A stretch of DNA of 64,000 nt from an uncultured Alistipes sp. (GCA_910584485.1 CAJUAV010000001.1:434001-498000); one strand, 5' to 3'; numbered from the stretch's first letter, positions 1 to 8,800 are shown. The notes: a model not told the origin generated them from the sequence alone. Numbers and translations are program-made.

Positions 1-633
1 CTGCGGGTCGGCGGCATAGCCGTCGGCACCGATTTCGGCGGCGAACTCGGCCGAGACGGGAGCTCCCCCGACGATGAATTTCACGTCGGGATAGGTTTCG
101 TGCACCTTGTCGATGATCGTCTTCATGTTGGTCATGGTGGTCGTCAGCAGGGCCGACAGACCGACGTAGGCGCCCGGGTGCTCGGCAACGGCCGCCAGGA
201 ACTTTTCGGCCGAGACGTCGACGCCCAGGTCGATCACCTCCCAGCCGGCACCCTCGACCATCATGCAGACGAGGTTCTTGCCGATGTCGTGCAGGTCGCC
301 GAAGACCGTACCGATGATGAAGGTACCCTTGCGCTTCACCTCGCCCGACGAGAAATAGGGCTTGATGTGCGTCAGCGCGGCATTCATCGCCTTGGCCGAG
401 AGCAGCATCTGGGGCACGAAGATCTGGCCGTCGGTGAATTTCTGGCCGACGCGCGTCATGGCGGGAATGAGGGCCGTATCCATGATCTCCGCGGGGGCGA
501 TGCCGCTGTCGAGGGCCTGCTTGGTCAGCTCCATGGCACCGTCCTGCCCGCGCATCTGGGGCGGATAGGGCGATGCGGCGTTGATCTTGCCGAACTCGAC
601 GCAGGCGAAGAGTTTTTCCAAAAGTTCGTTCAT
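1..633 (-). CDS. corrinoid (cobalamin-binding) methyl-carrier protein, 3' end beyond window
   Basis: Reading leftwards from ATG at 633, 211 residues are visible before the window edge. The product resembles the MtbC/MttC/MtmC corrinoid proteins that carry a methyl group on B12 between a substrate methyltransferase and a second methyltransferase. An N-terminal helical cap domain (about residues 1-90) precedes a Rossmann-like B12 domain with DLHDIGKN, whose His (about residue 115) should be the lower cobalt ligand. It is followed by GLSALLTTTM and VGGAPVS, also typical of B12 folds. A TATTTTTG box at 667-674 could be its -7 element, although no clear -33 box is present. The partner methyltransferase is not adjacent; a UroD-like protein of the kind that works with such proteins is encoded at 9110-10174. 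Family is clear; the methyl donor is unknown. Confidence 0.9.
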   Translation of the reverse strand, partial: MNELLEKLFACVEFGKINAASPYPPQMRGQDGAMELTKQALDSGIAPAEIMDTALIPAMTRVGQKFTDGQIFVPQMLLSAKAMNAALTHIKPYFSSGEVKRKGTFIIGTVFGDLHDIGKNLVCMMVEGAGWEVIDLGVDVSAEKFLAAVAEHPGAYVGLSALLTTTMTNMKTIIDKVHETYPDVKFIVGGAPVSAEFAAEIGADGYAADPQ

Positions 634-677
634 CGTTGCGTATTTTTGTGATTTGTTTAGGTAGCGCAAAAATAGCA

Positions 678-705
678 AAAAAAGCGGGATTCCGCCCGCT
701 TTTTC
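678..705 (-). terminator. rho-independent terminator of the lipoprotein operon
   Basis: GCGGG at 684-688 pairs with CCCGC at 695-699, and the stem is extended by A-runs on the left and T-runs on the right. Read on the minus strand it lies just past the last lipoprotein stop (726) and ends in a T tract, so it closes the 4518-726 operon before the corrinoid gene. Confidence 0.75.
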
Positions 706-725
706 CAAAAAATGATGGTCGTCGC

Positions 726-1298
726 CTATTTTTCGGACGCGAGGTAACGTCGTTTGAACTCGTCGCGGGTCATCGACGAAAAGTCGCCGACGAAATAGGC
801 TTTGTCGAACGAATTGCCGATGGTTGCCGGATCATACCGTTCGAGCAAGATCAGCCGATCGTTCGAGAAATAGCAGATTTCGGCATCCAGCACGATGCGG
901 TCGGGATCCTCCGCCAAACGAAGAACCAGCCGACGGCCGTCGAGCGTATACGAGCATTCCGAACACCGCCACCCGACACCGTAACTGGAGAAACCTGCGG
1001 CAAACGCCCGGTCCGCCTCGAACAGATACTCGCTTTCGATGCCTCCGCCATACAACGACTCGACGTATTGCCATCCCTTGTCCGCCGCATGAAAGCAATG
1101 GCGCTCGCCGCTGAATACGGATACAGCGAGTTTCTCCCTCAACGCATCTTCGTCGAGCACGGCATTGCGCTGCGCGGCGACATACGCTTCGATCGTCTCC
1201 AGCGGCATCTCGTTTCCCCACTCGGGCAGCGAATCCTTTTCACAGGCCGCGCACAACAGCACCGCGGCCAAAAACAACAGGTGTTTCATTTGCTTCAT
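726..1298 (-). CDS. lipoprotein, tandem paralogue 4 (short type)
   Basis: A 190-residue predicted lipoprotein of unrecognised family. The signal peptide ends in LLCAAC, so the mature protein begins CEKDSLPEW and should be anchored in a membrane, probably the outer one. It shares the array-wide features: LPxW, then MPLExIExY near the N terminus, and MTRDEFKRRY near the C terminus. It is almost a copy of the first array member (2637-3188): both carry TIEAYVAAQRNAVLDEDALR and VFSGERHCFH, and the DNA is also very close, which points to recent duplication. The ATG at 1298 overlaps the preceding stop (ATGA), so translation is probably coupled; a second ATG at 1289 would also give a complete signal peptide. 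The C terminus ends LASEK instead of the ELE of its siblings. Function unknown; see the protease at 3196-4518. Confidence 0.85.
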   Translation of the reverse strand: MKQMKHLLFLAAVLLCAACEKDSLPEWGNEMPLETIEAYVAAQRNAVLDEDALREKLAVSVFSGERHCFHAADKGWQYVESLYGGGIESEYLFEADRAFAAGFSSYGVGWRCSECSYTLDGRRLVLRLAEDPDRIVLDAEICYFSNDRLILLERYDPATIGNSFDKAYFVGDFSSMTRDEFKRRYLASEK

Positions 1299-1990
1299 TC
1301 CAATTCGTAACGTTGTTTGAACTCGTCGAGCGTCATGGGCGTGCACTCGCCGACCAGGTAACGGTCCGCCACATGATCGAACGAGCTGAAATAGACGTAA
1401 AAATTCTTGGGCCACTTCAGTTCGTCGGCGGATTCGACGAAACAATCGAGATCATGATATGCCATGGCCGCAATCATCCGATTTTCGGACAAATAACCGA
1501 TCGTCCAATCGGCCAGCAACATTTCACCCGCAAGATCGTACAATAAAATCTTCCGCCGCGCCGGATCGATCCGCCACGTTCCGACAGGCCATTCGAACGC
1601 CTCTTTTCCGAGCCGCTGCTCGATCTGCTGCAACGCTTCAGGCGTATTGTAATCCGAAAGCCGCAGCACTCGATCGTCCCCTTTTTTCGTTTGCCCCGTC
1701 CACGTCCAGACGCAACGGCCGTCAGGCGCGAAATAGAATTTCATCCGCTGCGCAGGCACGAAAAAATACCTGGTCTTCGATTTGAAACACATGCCGCACT
1801 CCACTTGCGAACCAGTCAAACAATCCGCGACTCGCGCAAAATCGATTCGATCCGCCGACTGCGACGACAAATAGGACTCGATGTTTTCGAGCGGCATATC
1901 CCGATTCCATACGGGCAGCGTCTCTTCATGATCGCAGGCTGCGCACAGCAGCACCGCGGCCAAAAACAACAGGCGTTTCATTCGATTCAT
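1295..1990 (-). CDS. lipoprotein, tandem paralogue 3 (long type)
   Basis: A 231-residue predicted lipoprotein with lipobox LLCAAC followed by DHEETLPVW. It belongs to the same unnamed family as its neighbours (MPLENIESYL near the start, MTLDEFKQRYELE at the end). It is most like the member at 1987-2640: both have an extra central segment with a YFxxDGxC-like patch, a WRxDxxRxxIxLYDxxGExLLA block and a GEC element before the C-terminal motif. That block looks like strands of a lipocalin-like or small beta-barrel fold, which is inference only. Its ATG (1990) overlaps the upstream stop by four bases, and its own stop overlaps the next ATG (1298), so it sits inside a translationally coupled chain. 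No catalytic motif is visible. Confidence 0.85.
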   Translation of the reverse strand: MNRMKRLLFLAAVLLCAACDHEETLPVWNRDMPLENIESYLSSQSADRIDFARVADCLTGSQVECGMCFKSKTRYFFVPAQRMKFYFAPDGRCVWTWTGQTKKGDDRVLRLSDYNTPEALQQIEQRLGKEAFEWPVGTWRIDPARRKILLYDLAGEMLLADWTIGYLSENRMIAAMAYHDLDCFVESADELKWPKNFYVYFSSFDHVADRYLVGECTPMTLDEFKQRYELE

Positions 1991-2640
1991 TCCAATTCGT
2001 AACGTCGTTTGAACTCGTCGCGAGGCATCGTCGAGCACTCGCCGAACAGATAGCGGCTCTCGCCCACCGCATAGGAAGACCAACAGAAATAATAGCCGTA
2101 ATAGGATGCAGGATCCGTATCATAGCCGGGTTCATAGGTCATCGACAGAATCATCCGGTCGCCGAGAAAATATTCGATGCGGCAAACGGCCAGCAGCGTT
2201 TCGCCCAGGACATCATAGAGAGCAATCGCCTGCTTCCGCGCATCGAAGCGCCAACGTCCGACGGCATGACGGTCGACCGGATCGTCGATCGGGAAACGGA
2301 CTCGGGTCTCTTCGCCTGTGGACGGAACTTTCGAAACATAAACCATATAACAGGATCCGTCCCGCTCGAAACAGCATTTCATACAGGCCGAAGAGGTCGA
2401 TACGGCTCGTGCCGTCGGTTTCACACGCAGCTGCCCTTCATAAACGGACGACAGCAAACGTTCCATCGCAGCACCGGCATCGAGTTCGTCCGCCGGTCGG
2501 GAGGCAATATAGCGCTCGATATGTTCCAACGGCATGGATTCGCTCCATGTCGGCAATCCGTTATCCGCGTCGGAATCCTTTTCGCAGGCCGCGCACAGCA
2601 GCACCGCGGCCAAAAACAACAGGCGTTTCATTTGCTTCAT
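1987..2640 (-). CDS. lipoprotein, tandem paralogue 2 (long type)
   Basis: A 217-residue predicted lipoprotein (lipobox LLCAAC, mature start CEKDSDADNG). It has the family signatures LPTW, MPLEHIERYI and MPRDEFKRRYELE. As in paralogue 3, the middle contains WRFDARKQAIALYDVLGETL and a GECSTM element. Several cysteines (SACMKCCFE, GSCYM) are present that the short type lacks. The start at 2640 overlaps the stop of the preceding gene (ATGA); an alternative ATG is at 2631. The gene is flanked on both sides by the junction repeats, so it could be gained or lost as a unit. Function not recognised. Confidence 0.85.
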   Translation of the reverse strand: MKQMKRLLFLAAVLLCAACEKDSDADNGLPTWSESMPLEHIERYIASRPADELDAGAAMERLLSSVYEGQLRVKPTARAVSTSSACMKCCFERDGSCYMVYVSKVPSTGEETRVRFPIDDPVDRHAVGRWRFDARKQAIALYDVLGETLLAVCRIEYFLGDRMILSMTYEPGYDTDPASYYGYYFCWSSYAVGESRYLFGECSTMPRDEFKRRYELE

Positions 2641-3188
2641 TCCAATTCGTAACGTTGTTTGAATTCGTCGCGGGTCATCGACGAAAAGTCGCCGACGAAA
2701 TAGGCTTTGTCGAACGAATTGTCGAAATCGTACCGTTCGAGCAGGATCAACCGATCGTTCGAGAAATAGCAGATTTCGGCATCCAGCACGATGCAGTCGG
2801 GATCCTCCGCCAAGCGAAGAACCAGCCGCCGACCATCGAGCGCATAAGAGCATTCCGAACACCACCACCCGATACCGGAAGTGGTGGTAAAACCGGCCAT
2901 AAACGCCCGATCCGCCTCGAACAGGTACATGAATACGCTGCCTCCGCCGGACAACTCCCCAAAGTATTCCCATCCCTTGTCCGTCGAATGAAAGCAATGG
3001 CGCTCGCCGCTGAATACGGATACGGCGAGTTTCTCCCTCAACGCATCTTCGTCGAGCACGGCATTGCGCTGCGCAGCGACATACGCTTCGATCGTCTCCA
3101 GCGGCATCTTGTTACTCCACTCGGGCAGCGAATCCTTCTCGCAAGCTGCGCATAGCAGCACCGCGGCAAAAAACAACAAATGTTTCAT
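2637..3188 (-). CDS. lipoprotein, tandem paralogue 1 (short type)
   Basis: A 183-residue predicted lipoprotein and the first copy after the C10 protease; its ATG lies 7 bp beyond the protease stop. The signal peptide MKHLLFFAAVLLCAAC precedes EKDSLPEWSNKMPLETIEAY. The body is nearly the same as the last copy (726-1298) apart from a few short changes around the VFMYLFEADRAFMAGF and LLERYDFDNSFDKAYF segments. The C terminus is MTRDEFKQRYELE. Its 5' end is slightly diverged from the junction repeat of the other copies, as expected if the array grew downstream of an original gene. It may be an inhibitor, immunity partner or substrate-binding partner of the protease; nothing in the sequence decides this. 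Confidence 0.85.
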   Translation of the reverse strand: MKHLLFFAAVLLCAACEKDSLPEWSNKMPLETIEAYVAAQRNAVLDEDALREKLAVSVFSGERHCFHSTDKGWEYFGELSGGGSVFMYLFEADRAFMAGFTTTSGIGWWCSECSYALDGRRLVLRLAEDPDCIVLDAEICYFSNDRLILLERYDFDNSFDKAYFVGDFSSMTRDEFKQRYELE

Positions 3189-3195
3189 CGTTCGA

Positions 3196-4518
3196 TTATT
3201 TATGCACATTCAACAAAAACTCTACATCCCGTCCCAAACTTCCTTGAAACTCATTCGATTGATTCGGATCATCGTATTCACTTTCATAAGCATTGCTCGG
3301 AGCATAGGAACCGAACGAGAAATAGCCGTCGCAATTGCCGTCCCAGCCCCAGTTGAAATGCAGCAATTGACGTTCGACCACCGTCGAGGAGATCATCAGA
3401 TACCGCCCTTCGGGGATGAACGCGAGATCTCCGTCCGTGATACCAGGTTCCGTGACGGTCCATTCGTAGTACTCCACGCCGCATTTGTAATCGACATATC
3501 CGTCCACAACCCACATGTGACCGCCAGTACCCCCATTCAAGAAACCATTCACCAATCCCGGACAGCCTGCATTCAGCGCGCGAAAAACATCGGTAGAAGA
3601 GCTCGATTGCCAAGGAGTCTCCAAGCGGTAACCGAACGAAGACAAAGCAGATGAAGTATCCATATAATACGCTCCACTGACAAAGTCATAATATCTCATA
3701 TTAACCCGCTCGCCGATCTCGCGCATCAACAGAGAAATCGGGACATGCGATCTCCAATCACAAGAACAATTAAATAATTCTGTCTCAACTATATGCGTCT
3801 TGATCGTTTTCCAATCGAGAGCAACCGTATCCCGTCGCTGATACGTCCCCATATCGACAGACAAAATCATTTGCGACGGATGTTCATGAAAAGCCAACAA
3901 TTGCGCAATGGCGGTTGCGACACAGCCCGCTATGTGATTCGGGCAGTAGGAACCATAAATACCTCCCTGCCCCCACTTGGTTTGCAGCAGCGGTCCGACC
4001 GTGACGTCCGTATCGTATTCGATTTCATAATAGCGCGGTCGCGGATCGGGGATCAGCGGTATGTCGGGTCCGGACCCGGGCGGTGTAACGCTGCTTATCG
4101 CCTGCGCCATATAGGCGTCGAACGGCTCGACACCCGTCGCTTCGCCGTAAACATAACGGCCCTTTTCGGTCACGGCGACCAAGGGATCGGCCGAAGCATC
4201 GGCCGCGATGATCGAGAAGCCCGCATCGTCGGCGAAATTGAAGACGTAGAGCAGCGTATCGGAGGCACCGCCCGAGGCGCGCGTACCCTCGACGACCACG
4301 CATTCGCCCGAGGCGATCGTCCGCGGACGCGCCGCCCGTGTCGCCTGCACGCCGTCGACCAGCGCGATGCTCCGTTCGGCCAGCGCCCGCGCCTCGTCGT
4401 AGCCGCGCACGAACGACACCCTCTTTTCGGATTGCGGCGCAACGGGCACCTCTTCGGATTTTCGGCAGCCGACCAGCGACAGACCGACAAACCCCCACAA
4501 AAACAGGCGAAACTTCAT
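3196..4518 (-). CDS. C10 family (streptopain-like) cysteine protease, lipoprotein
   Basis: A 440-residue predicted lipoprotein protease. The signal peptide ends LSLVGC, giving C18 as the likely lipid anchor. A pro-domain of the streptopain type follows (VFNFADDAGFSIIAADA at about residues 85-110), then the papain-fold domain. The catalytic Cys is C199 in AGCVATAIAQ and the His is H334 in GGHMWVVDGYV; a WGWDGNCDGYF segment near the C terminus is also typical of C10 enzymes. The length is close to that of other Bacteroidota C10 zymogens. It is the first gene of an operon with four paralogous lipoproteins. C10 proteases of Bacteroides are known to be co-transcribed with small inhibitor genes, so the lipoproteins could have a related role, but they show no staphostatin signature that I recognise. 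The start was chosen for its signal peptide and its 17-bp distance from a strong promoter. Confidence 0.9.
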   Translation of the reverse strand: MKFRLFLWGFVGLSLVGCRKSEEVPVAPQSEKRVSFVRGYDEARALAERSIALVDGVQATRAARPRTIASGECVVVEGTRASGGASDTLLYVFNFADDAGFSIIAADASADPLVAVTEKGRYVYGEATGVEPFDAYMAQAISSVTPPGSGPDIPLIPDPRPRYYEIEYDTDVTVGPLLQTKWGQGGIYGSYCPNHIAGCVATAIAQLLAFHEHPSQMILSVDMGTYQRRDTVALDWKTIKTHIVETELFNCSCDWRSHVPISLLMREIGERVNMRYYDFVSGAYYMDTSSALSSFGYRLETPWQSSSSTDVFRALNAGCPGLVNGFLNGGTGGHMWVVDGYVDYKCGVEYYEWTVTEPGITDGDLAFIPEGRYLMISSTVVERQLLHFNWGWDGNCDGYFSFGSYAPSNAYESEYDDPNQSNEFQGSLGRDVEFLLNVHK

Positions 4519-4534
4519 AAAAGAGCGATTTTTA

Positions 4535-4566
4535 CAAATATATGGTTTTCTTTTCGTTTTTCCAAA
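4535..4566 (-). promoter_or_regulatory. Bacteroidota-type promoter of the C10 protease operon
   Basis: On the minus strand, TTTG (4563-4566) is followed after 20 bp by TATATTTG (4535-4542), matching the TTTG / TAnnTTTG consensus. Transcription should start roughly 10-15 bases before the ATG at 4518, giving a very short leader. Confidence 0.8.
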
Positions 4567-4610
4567 TTTGACAACCGATTTTTTCGGATTTGCTTTTTCG
4601 CCGATTCCGT

Positions 4611-4641
4611 TTTGCAAATCGGGCGCGAATGACTATCTTTG
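4611..4641 (+). promoter_or_regulatory. Bacteroidota-type promoter of the glycosidase cluster
   Basis: TTTG (4611-4614), 19 bp, TATCTTTG (4634-4641). It drives the gene starting at 4669 with a leader of about 20 bases. It is divergent from, and does not overlap, the protease promoter. Confidence 0.85.
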
Positions 4642-4668
4642 TTCGAATTTGTCAAAACCCGACCACCG

Positions 4669-6459
4669 ATGAAACGCCTTCTTCTGCCGACGCTCCTGCT
4701 GCTTCCGCTGATGCTCGCCGCAGGCGAAATCCGCGTATCGCCCCGCGGCGACGACCGCGGCGACGGCTCCCCGCGGCATCCCCTGCGCACCCCCGCCGCC
4801 GCGCTGCACCTCGCCCGCGAGTGGCGCCGCACGGCCGATCCGCGCACGGAAGGCGGCATCGAAATACGGCTCGAAGCGGGCATCTACCGCCTCGAAGAGC
4901 CCCTCTTCATCCGTCCCGAAGACAGCGGCACGGCCGCGTCGCCCACCGTCATCCGCTCGGCCGACCCCGCGCACCGCGCCGTCTTGAGCGGCGGCATCGA
5001 ACTGGCCGAATGGACGAAAGAGGGCGACCTGTGGATTGCCGAAGCCCCCCGCACGCAGCAGCGCCCGCTGCTCGTTCGGCAGCTTTGGGGAGCGGAGGGA
5101 CCCCGTCCGCGCGCCGCGCTCTTCGACGAAGGGGTGCTCGACCGCCTGATCGATTTCGACCCCGTCGCGCAGACGATCACCATCCCCCGCGCCGCCGTCG
5201 AGGGGCTGGAGCAGGCCACGCAGCTCGAAATGCTGGTCCACCAGCGCTGGGCGATCGCCCTGCTGCGCGTTCGGGCGATCCGCTGCGAAGGCGATCGGGC
5301 GATCGTCTCGTTCCTCGAACCCGAAAGCAGCCTCGAATTCGCCCACCCCTGGCCCCAGCCCGTCATCGGAGGCGAAAAAGGCAACTCCTCCTATACGCTG
5401 ACCAACGCCCGCGAGCTGCTCGACCGTGCGGGCGAGTGGTGGCAGGACTACGCCACGGGGCGCATCTGCTACGTGCCGACCGCCTCGGAAACGACCGCTC
5501 CCCGTCTGACCGTGCCGCGGACAAACCGCCTCGTGACGATCGAAGGGACCGCCGCACGCCCCGTGCGGCACCTGCGGTTCGAAGGGATCGATTTCGAACA
5601 CGCGGGCTGGGACCGCCCCTTACACAAGGGGCACGTCACGCTGCAGGGCGGATTTCCGCTCCGCGACGCCTACAAGCTGCACGAAAAGCCCGGCTTCGCC
5701 TGGGATCCGAACCTCGAAAACCAGGCGTGGGTCGAGCGGCCCGATGCCGCCGTCTCGGTGCGCCACGCCGAGCGGATCGGCTTCGAGGGGTGCCGCTTCC
5801 GCGACCTCGGCGCCACGGGGCTCGATCTGGCGGCGGGCGTGCGCGACGCCGTGGTCGCCGCAAACGAGTTCAGCCGCATCGGCGGCTCGGCGATGCTCGT
5901 CGGATCGTTCGGCGAAGGGGCCTCGGAGGTCCACATCCCCTACCCGCTCACGAGCGACGAGGCCGATTTCTGCGAACGCATCGTCATCCGCCGCAACCGC
6001 GTGCACGACGTCACGCGGGAGGACTGGGGCGCCGTGGGCATCGGCGCGGGCTACGTGCGCGACACGGAGATCGCCGACAACGAGGTCTCGCACGTCAACT
6101 ACTCGGGCATCGCCGTGGGCTGGGGCTGGACGAGCCGCGACACGGGGATGCGCAACAACCGCATCGTCCGCAACCGCGTGTACGACTACGCCCGTCAGCT
6201 CTACGACGCGGGCGGCATCTACACCCTCTCGAACCAGCCCGGGTCGGTGATCGAGGGCAACGACCTCTCGCTGCCCTGCGACGCCCCCTACGCCACGAAC
6301 GACCGCGGCTTCTGCATCTACCTCGACGCCATGACCGACGGCTACACGATCCGCGGCAACCGCTGCCCCGAGGAGCGGTTCGGAACCAACAACCCTGGCC
6401 CCGCCATCGTATGGGGCACGAACGGCCCCGCAGTCGCCTTTCCGCACGAACGACAGTAA
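4669..6459 (+). CDS. secreted right-handed beta-helix protein, GH141-like
   Basis: A 596-residue protein with a signal peptide (MKRLLLPTLLLLPLMLAAGE). The N terminus has the pattern found in parallel beta-helix carbohydrate enzymes: a VSPRGDDRGDGS start, an LRTPAAALHLAREWRR helix, then LEAGIYRLEEPLFIRPEDSG. The second half carries many short repeats of helix rungs (for example IADNEVSHVNYSGIAVGWGW and RNRVYDYARQLYDAGGIYTL). This layout fits family GH141, whose characterised members act on alpha-fucose or xylan-type links, but the activity cannot be read from the sequence. The ATG at 4669 was preferred because it starts the signal peptide. It is followed 18 bp later by a GH31 gene, so the two probably act on the same glycan, this one in the periplasm. 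Confidence 0.8.
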   Translation: MKRLLLPTLLLLPLMLAAGEIRVSPRGDDRGDGSPRHPLRTPAAALHLAREWRRTADPRTEGGIEIRLEAGIYRLEEPLFIRPEDSGTAASPTVIRSADPAHRAVLSGGIELAEWTKEGDLWIAEAPRTQQRPLLVRQLWGAEGPRPRAALFDEGVLDRLIDFDPVAQTITIPRAAVEGLEQATQLEMLVHQRWAIALLRVRAIRCEGDRAIVSFLEPESSLEFAHPWPQPVIGGEKGNSSYTLTNARELLDRAGEWWQDYATGRICYVPTASETTAPRLTVPRTNRLVTIEGTAARPVRHLRFEGIDFEHAGWDRPLHKGHVTLQGGFPLRDAYKLHEKPGFAWDPNLENQAWVERPDAAVSVRHAERIGFEGCRFRDLGATGLDLAAGVRDAVVAANEFSRIGGSAMLVGSFGEGASEVHIPYPLTSDEADFCERIVIRRNRVHDVTREDWGAVGIGAGYVRDTEIADNEVSHVNYSGIAVGWGWTSRDTGMRNNRIVRNRVYDYARQLYDAGGIYTLSNQPGSVIEGNDLSLPCDAPYATNDRGFCIYLDAMTDGYTIRGNRCPEERFGTNNPGPAIVWGTNGPAVAFPHERQ

Positions 6460-6477
6460 CCCAACATACACCGACGC

Positions 6478-8730
6478 GTGAAACAGACGAATTATCATTT
6501 GTTCGACTTCCTCGATTTCGACCCCGAACTGCGGATCGACGAATCGCTTTGGAAAGCCTGTAAACCGACGGCCGTGGAGGCCGTGAACGGAGAGATCCGC
6601 ATCACCGTACCCTTTCAGAAACAGCTGCGGCAGGCCGACATGGCCGCCGACGAGCGCGCCCCGCGCGTGGAGCACACCCTGGTGCTGCGCGCCTACGGCG
6701 AAGAGATGCTGCGGCTGTTCCTCGACACGCAGGAGCGGAGGCCGAGCGACGAGAGCGAAATGCTCGCCCTCGCCCCCGACGTGCGCCGCACGGAGCTCGC
6801 AGCCGCCGAGGAGGCGGGCGTATGGCGCTTCACGGATGCGGCGGGGACGCTGCGCGGTCTGCTCGACCTGCGCCCCGCCGAAATCGATTTCTGGAGCGAC
6901 CTGCAACCTGCCCCGCAGGAGACGATCGATCTGACGCTTTACCCCGACGGAGACACCGGCAAAGCGGTCCGCTTGAGCGCCTACGACCACTTTTCGCCCC
7001 CGCGCTACGACGCGCTGCCGCTGGCCTACTGCTGCCGCGAAGGGCGCGACGAGCGGGCGACCCTCTCGTTCGAGGCGGCGGCCGACGAGTGTTTCGCCGG
7101 CACGGGCGAACGTTTCGCCAAGATGGATTTGAGCGGCCGCACCTTCTACCTGAAAAACCAGGACGGCCAGGGGGTCAACAACCGCCGCGCCTACAAGAAC
7201 ATCCCTTTCTACCTGTCGAGCCGCGGCTACGGCGTCTTCTACCACACGACCGACTACTGCAAGCTCTCGCTGGCCGACCACTCGACCCGCTCGGTGCAGT
7301 ATCTGTGCGAGGCGCCGACCGTCGACGCCTTCCTCATCGGCGGCGTGACGCCCGAGCGCATCCTCTACAACTACCGTTCGCTCACGGGATTCCCGCCGAT
7401 GCTGCCGCTGTGGAGCTTCGGCATCTGGATGAGCCGCATGACCTATTTCAGCGCCGAGGAGGTGGAGGCGATCTGCCGCCGCCTGCGCGAGGAGCGATAC
7501 CCCTGCGACGTGATCCACCTCGACACGGGGTGGTTCCGCACGGACTGGCTCTGCGAGTGGAAATTCAACCCCGAGCGCTTCCCCGACCCCGCGGGATTCC
7601 TCCGCCGCCTCAAAGAGAGCGGCTACCGCGTCTCGCTGTGGCAGCTGCCCTACGTGGCGCAGGGAGCCGAGCAGATCGACGAGGCGAAGCGCAACCGCTA
7701 CATCGCCCCCCTGACGAAGGAGCAGGAGCGCAGCGAAGGGTCGAACTTCTCGACGCTCGACTACGCGGGCACGATCGATTTCACCTACCCTGCGGCGACG
7801 GCCTGGTACAAGGGGCTGCTCAAGGAGCTGCTCGACCTGGGCGTCGTCTGCATCAAGACCGATTTCGGCGAGAACATCCACATGGACGCCGACTACCATG
7901 CGATGCGGCCCGAACAGCTCAACAACCTCTATGCGCTGCTCTACCAGAAGGCCGCTTTCGAAATCACGCGCGACGCGACGGGCGACGGCATCGTCTGGGC
8001 ACGCGCCGCCTGGGCGGGGTGCCAGCGCTACCCGCTCCACTGGGGCGGCGACTCGGCTTCGACGTGGGACGGCATGGCGGGATCGCTCAAGGGCGGCCTC
8101 CATTTCGGCCTCTCGGGCTTCGGCTTCTGGAGCCACGACGTGCCGGGGTTCCACACGCTGCCCGATTTCATGAACTCGCCCGTGCGCGACGACGTCTACG
8201 TCCGCTGGACGCAGTTCGGCGTCTTCAGCTCGCACATGCGCTACCACGGCACCAACAAACGCGAGCCGTGGCACTACCCCGCCATCGCACCGATCGTCAA
8301 ACGCTGGTGGCGCCTGCGCTACCGCCTGCTGCCCTACATCCTCGAACAGGCACGGCGGACGACCGAAACGGGCTTTCCGATGGTGCGCGCCCTGCTGCTG
8401 CACCACCCCGACGACCGCACCTGCTGGCACATCGACGACGAGTACTATTTCGGCGAAGAGTTCCTCGTGGCGCCCGTCATGAACAGCCGCGGCGTGCGCG
8501 ACATCTACCTGCCCGAGGGGCAGTGGGTCGATTTCTTCACCGGCGAACGCCACGCGGGCGGGCGCTGGCTGAAGGGGGTCGAGGTGCCGCTCGACCGCAT
8601 GCCCGTCTTCGTACGCGAGGGAGCCGAAATCGACCTCTACCCCGACGACGTGCAGTGCACCGACGAGATGGATCGCTCGCGCAGCGAACGGCTCGTGATC
8701 GACGAGCGGTTCGAAGGGCTGGCATTTTAA
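6478..8730 (+). CDS. GH31 family glycosidase, YicI-like (alpha-xylosidase type)
   Basis: A 750-residue GH31 enzyme starting at a GTG codon. An N-terminal beta-sandwich (about residues 1-260) precedes the TIM barrel and C-terminal beta domains. The catalytic nucleophile is D462 in CIKTDFGENIH and the acid/base is D525 in WGGDSAS, matching the KTDFGE and GD pattern of alpha-xylosidase YicI. DVIHLDTGWFR and FKFNPERFPDP-like motifs (here WKFNPERFPDP) also fit that subgroup. No signal peptide is seen, so it probably works in the cytoplasm on imported oligosaccharides. With the beta-helix enzyme upstream and the symporter downstream it forms a small glycan-use cluster. Substrate specificity (alpha-xyloside or alpha-glucoside) is inferred from similarity only. 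Confidence 0.88.
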   Translation: MKQTNYHLFDFLDFDPELRIDESLWKACKPTAVEAVNGEIRITVPFQKQLRQADMAADERAPRVEHTLVLRAYGEEMLRLFLDTQERRPSDESEMLALAPDVRRTELAAAEEAGVWRFTDAAGTLRGLLDLRPAEIDFWSDLQPAPQETIDLTLYPDGDTGKAVRLSAYDHFSPPRYDALPLAYCCREGRDERATLSFEAAADECFAGTGERFAKMDLSGRTFYLKNQDGQGVNNRRAYKNIPFYLSSRGYGVFYHTTDYCKLSLADHSTRSVQYLCEAPTVDAFLIGGVTPERILYNYRSLTGFPPMLPLWSFGIWMSRMTYFSAEEVEAICRRLREERYPCDVIHLDTGWFRTDWLCEWKFNPERFPDPAGFLRRLKESGYRVSLWQLPYVAQGAEQIDEAKRNRYIAPLTKEQERSEGSNFSTLDYAGTIDFTYPAATAWYKGLLKELLDLGVVCIKTDFGENIHMDADYHAMRPEQLNNLYALLYQKAAFEITRDATGDGIVWARAAWAGCQRYPLHWGGDSASTWDGMAGSLKGGLHFGLSGFGFWSHDVPGFHTLPDFMNSPVRDDVYVRWTQFGVFSSHMRYHGTNKREPWHYPAIAPIVKRWWRLRYRLLPYILEQARRTTETGFPMVRALLLHHPDDRTCWHIDDEYYFGEEFLVAPVMNSRGVRDIYLPEGQWVDFFTGERHAGGRWLKGVEVPLDRMPVFVREGAEIDLYPDDVQCTDEMDRSRSERLVIDERFEGLAF

Positions 8731-8800
8731 GGCTGGCGGAGAGCACAGGACTGGCGGAGAGCGCGGAGCTGCGGGAGGCTGCAGGACATGCACGCTTCGT

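Larger units (their letters stand above)
1237..2672. repeat. three near-identical ~95-bp gene-junction repeats in the lipoprotein array
   Basis: The segments around 1237-1332, 1925-2022 and 2575-2672 are nearly the same. Each runs from the signal-peptide region of one gene (minus strand), through the ATGA junction, into the last codons of the preceding gene. A shared block reads GCACCGCGGCCAAAAACAAC on the plus strand. These repeats would allow recombination to add or remove whole genes in frame. Confidence 0.85.
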
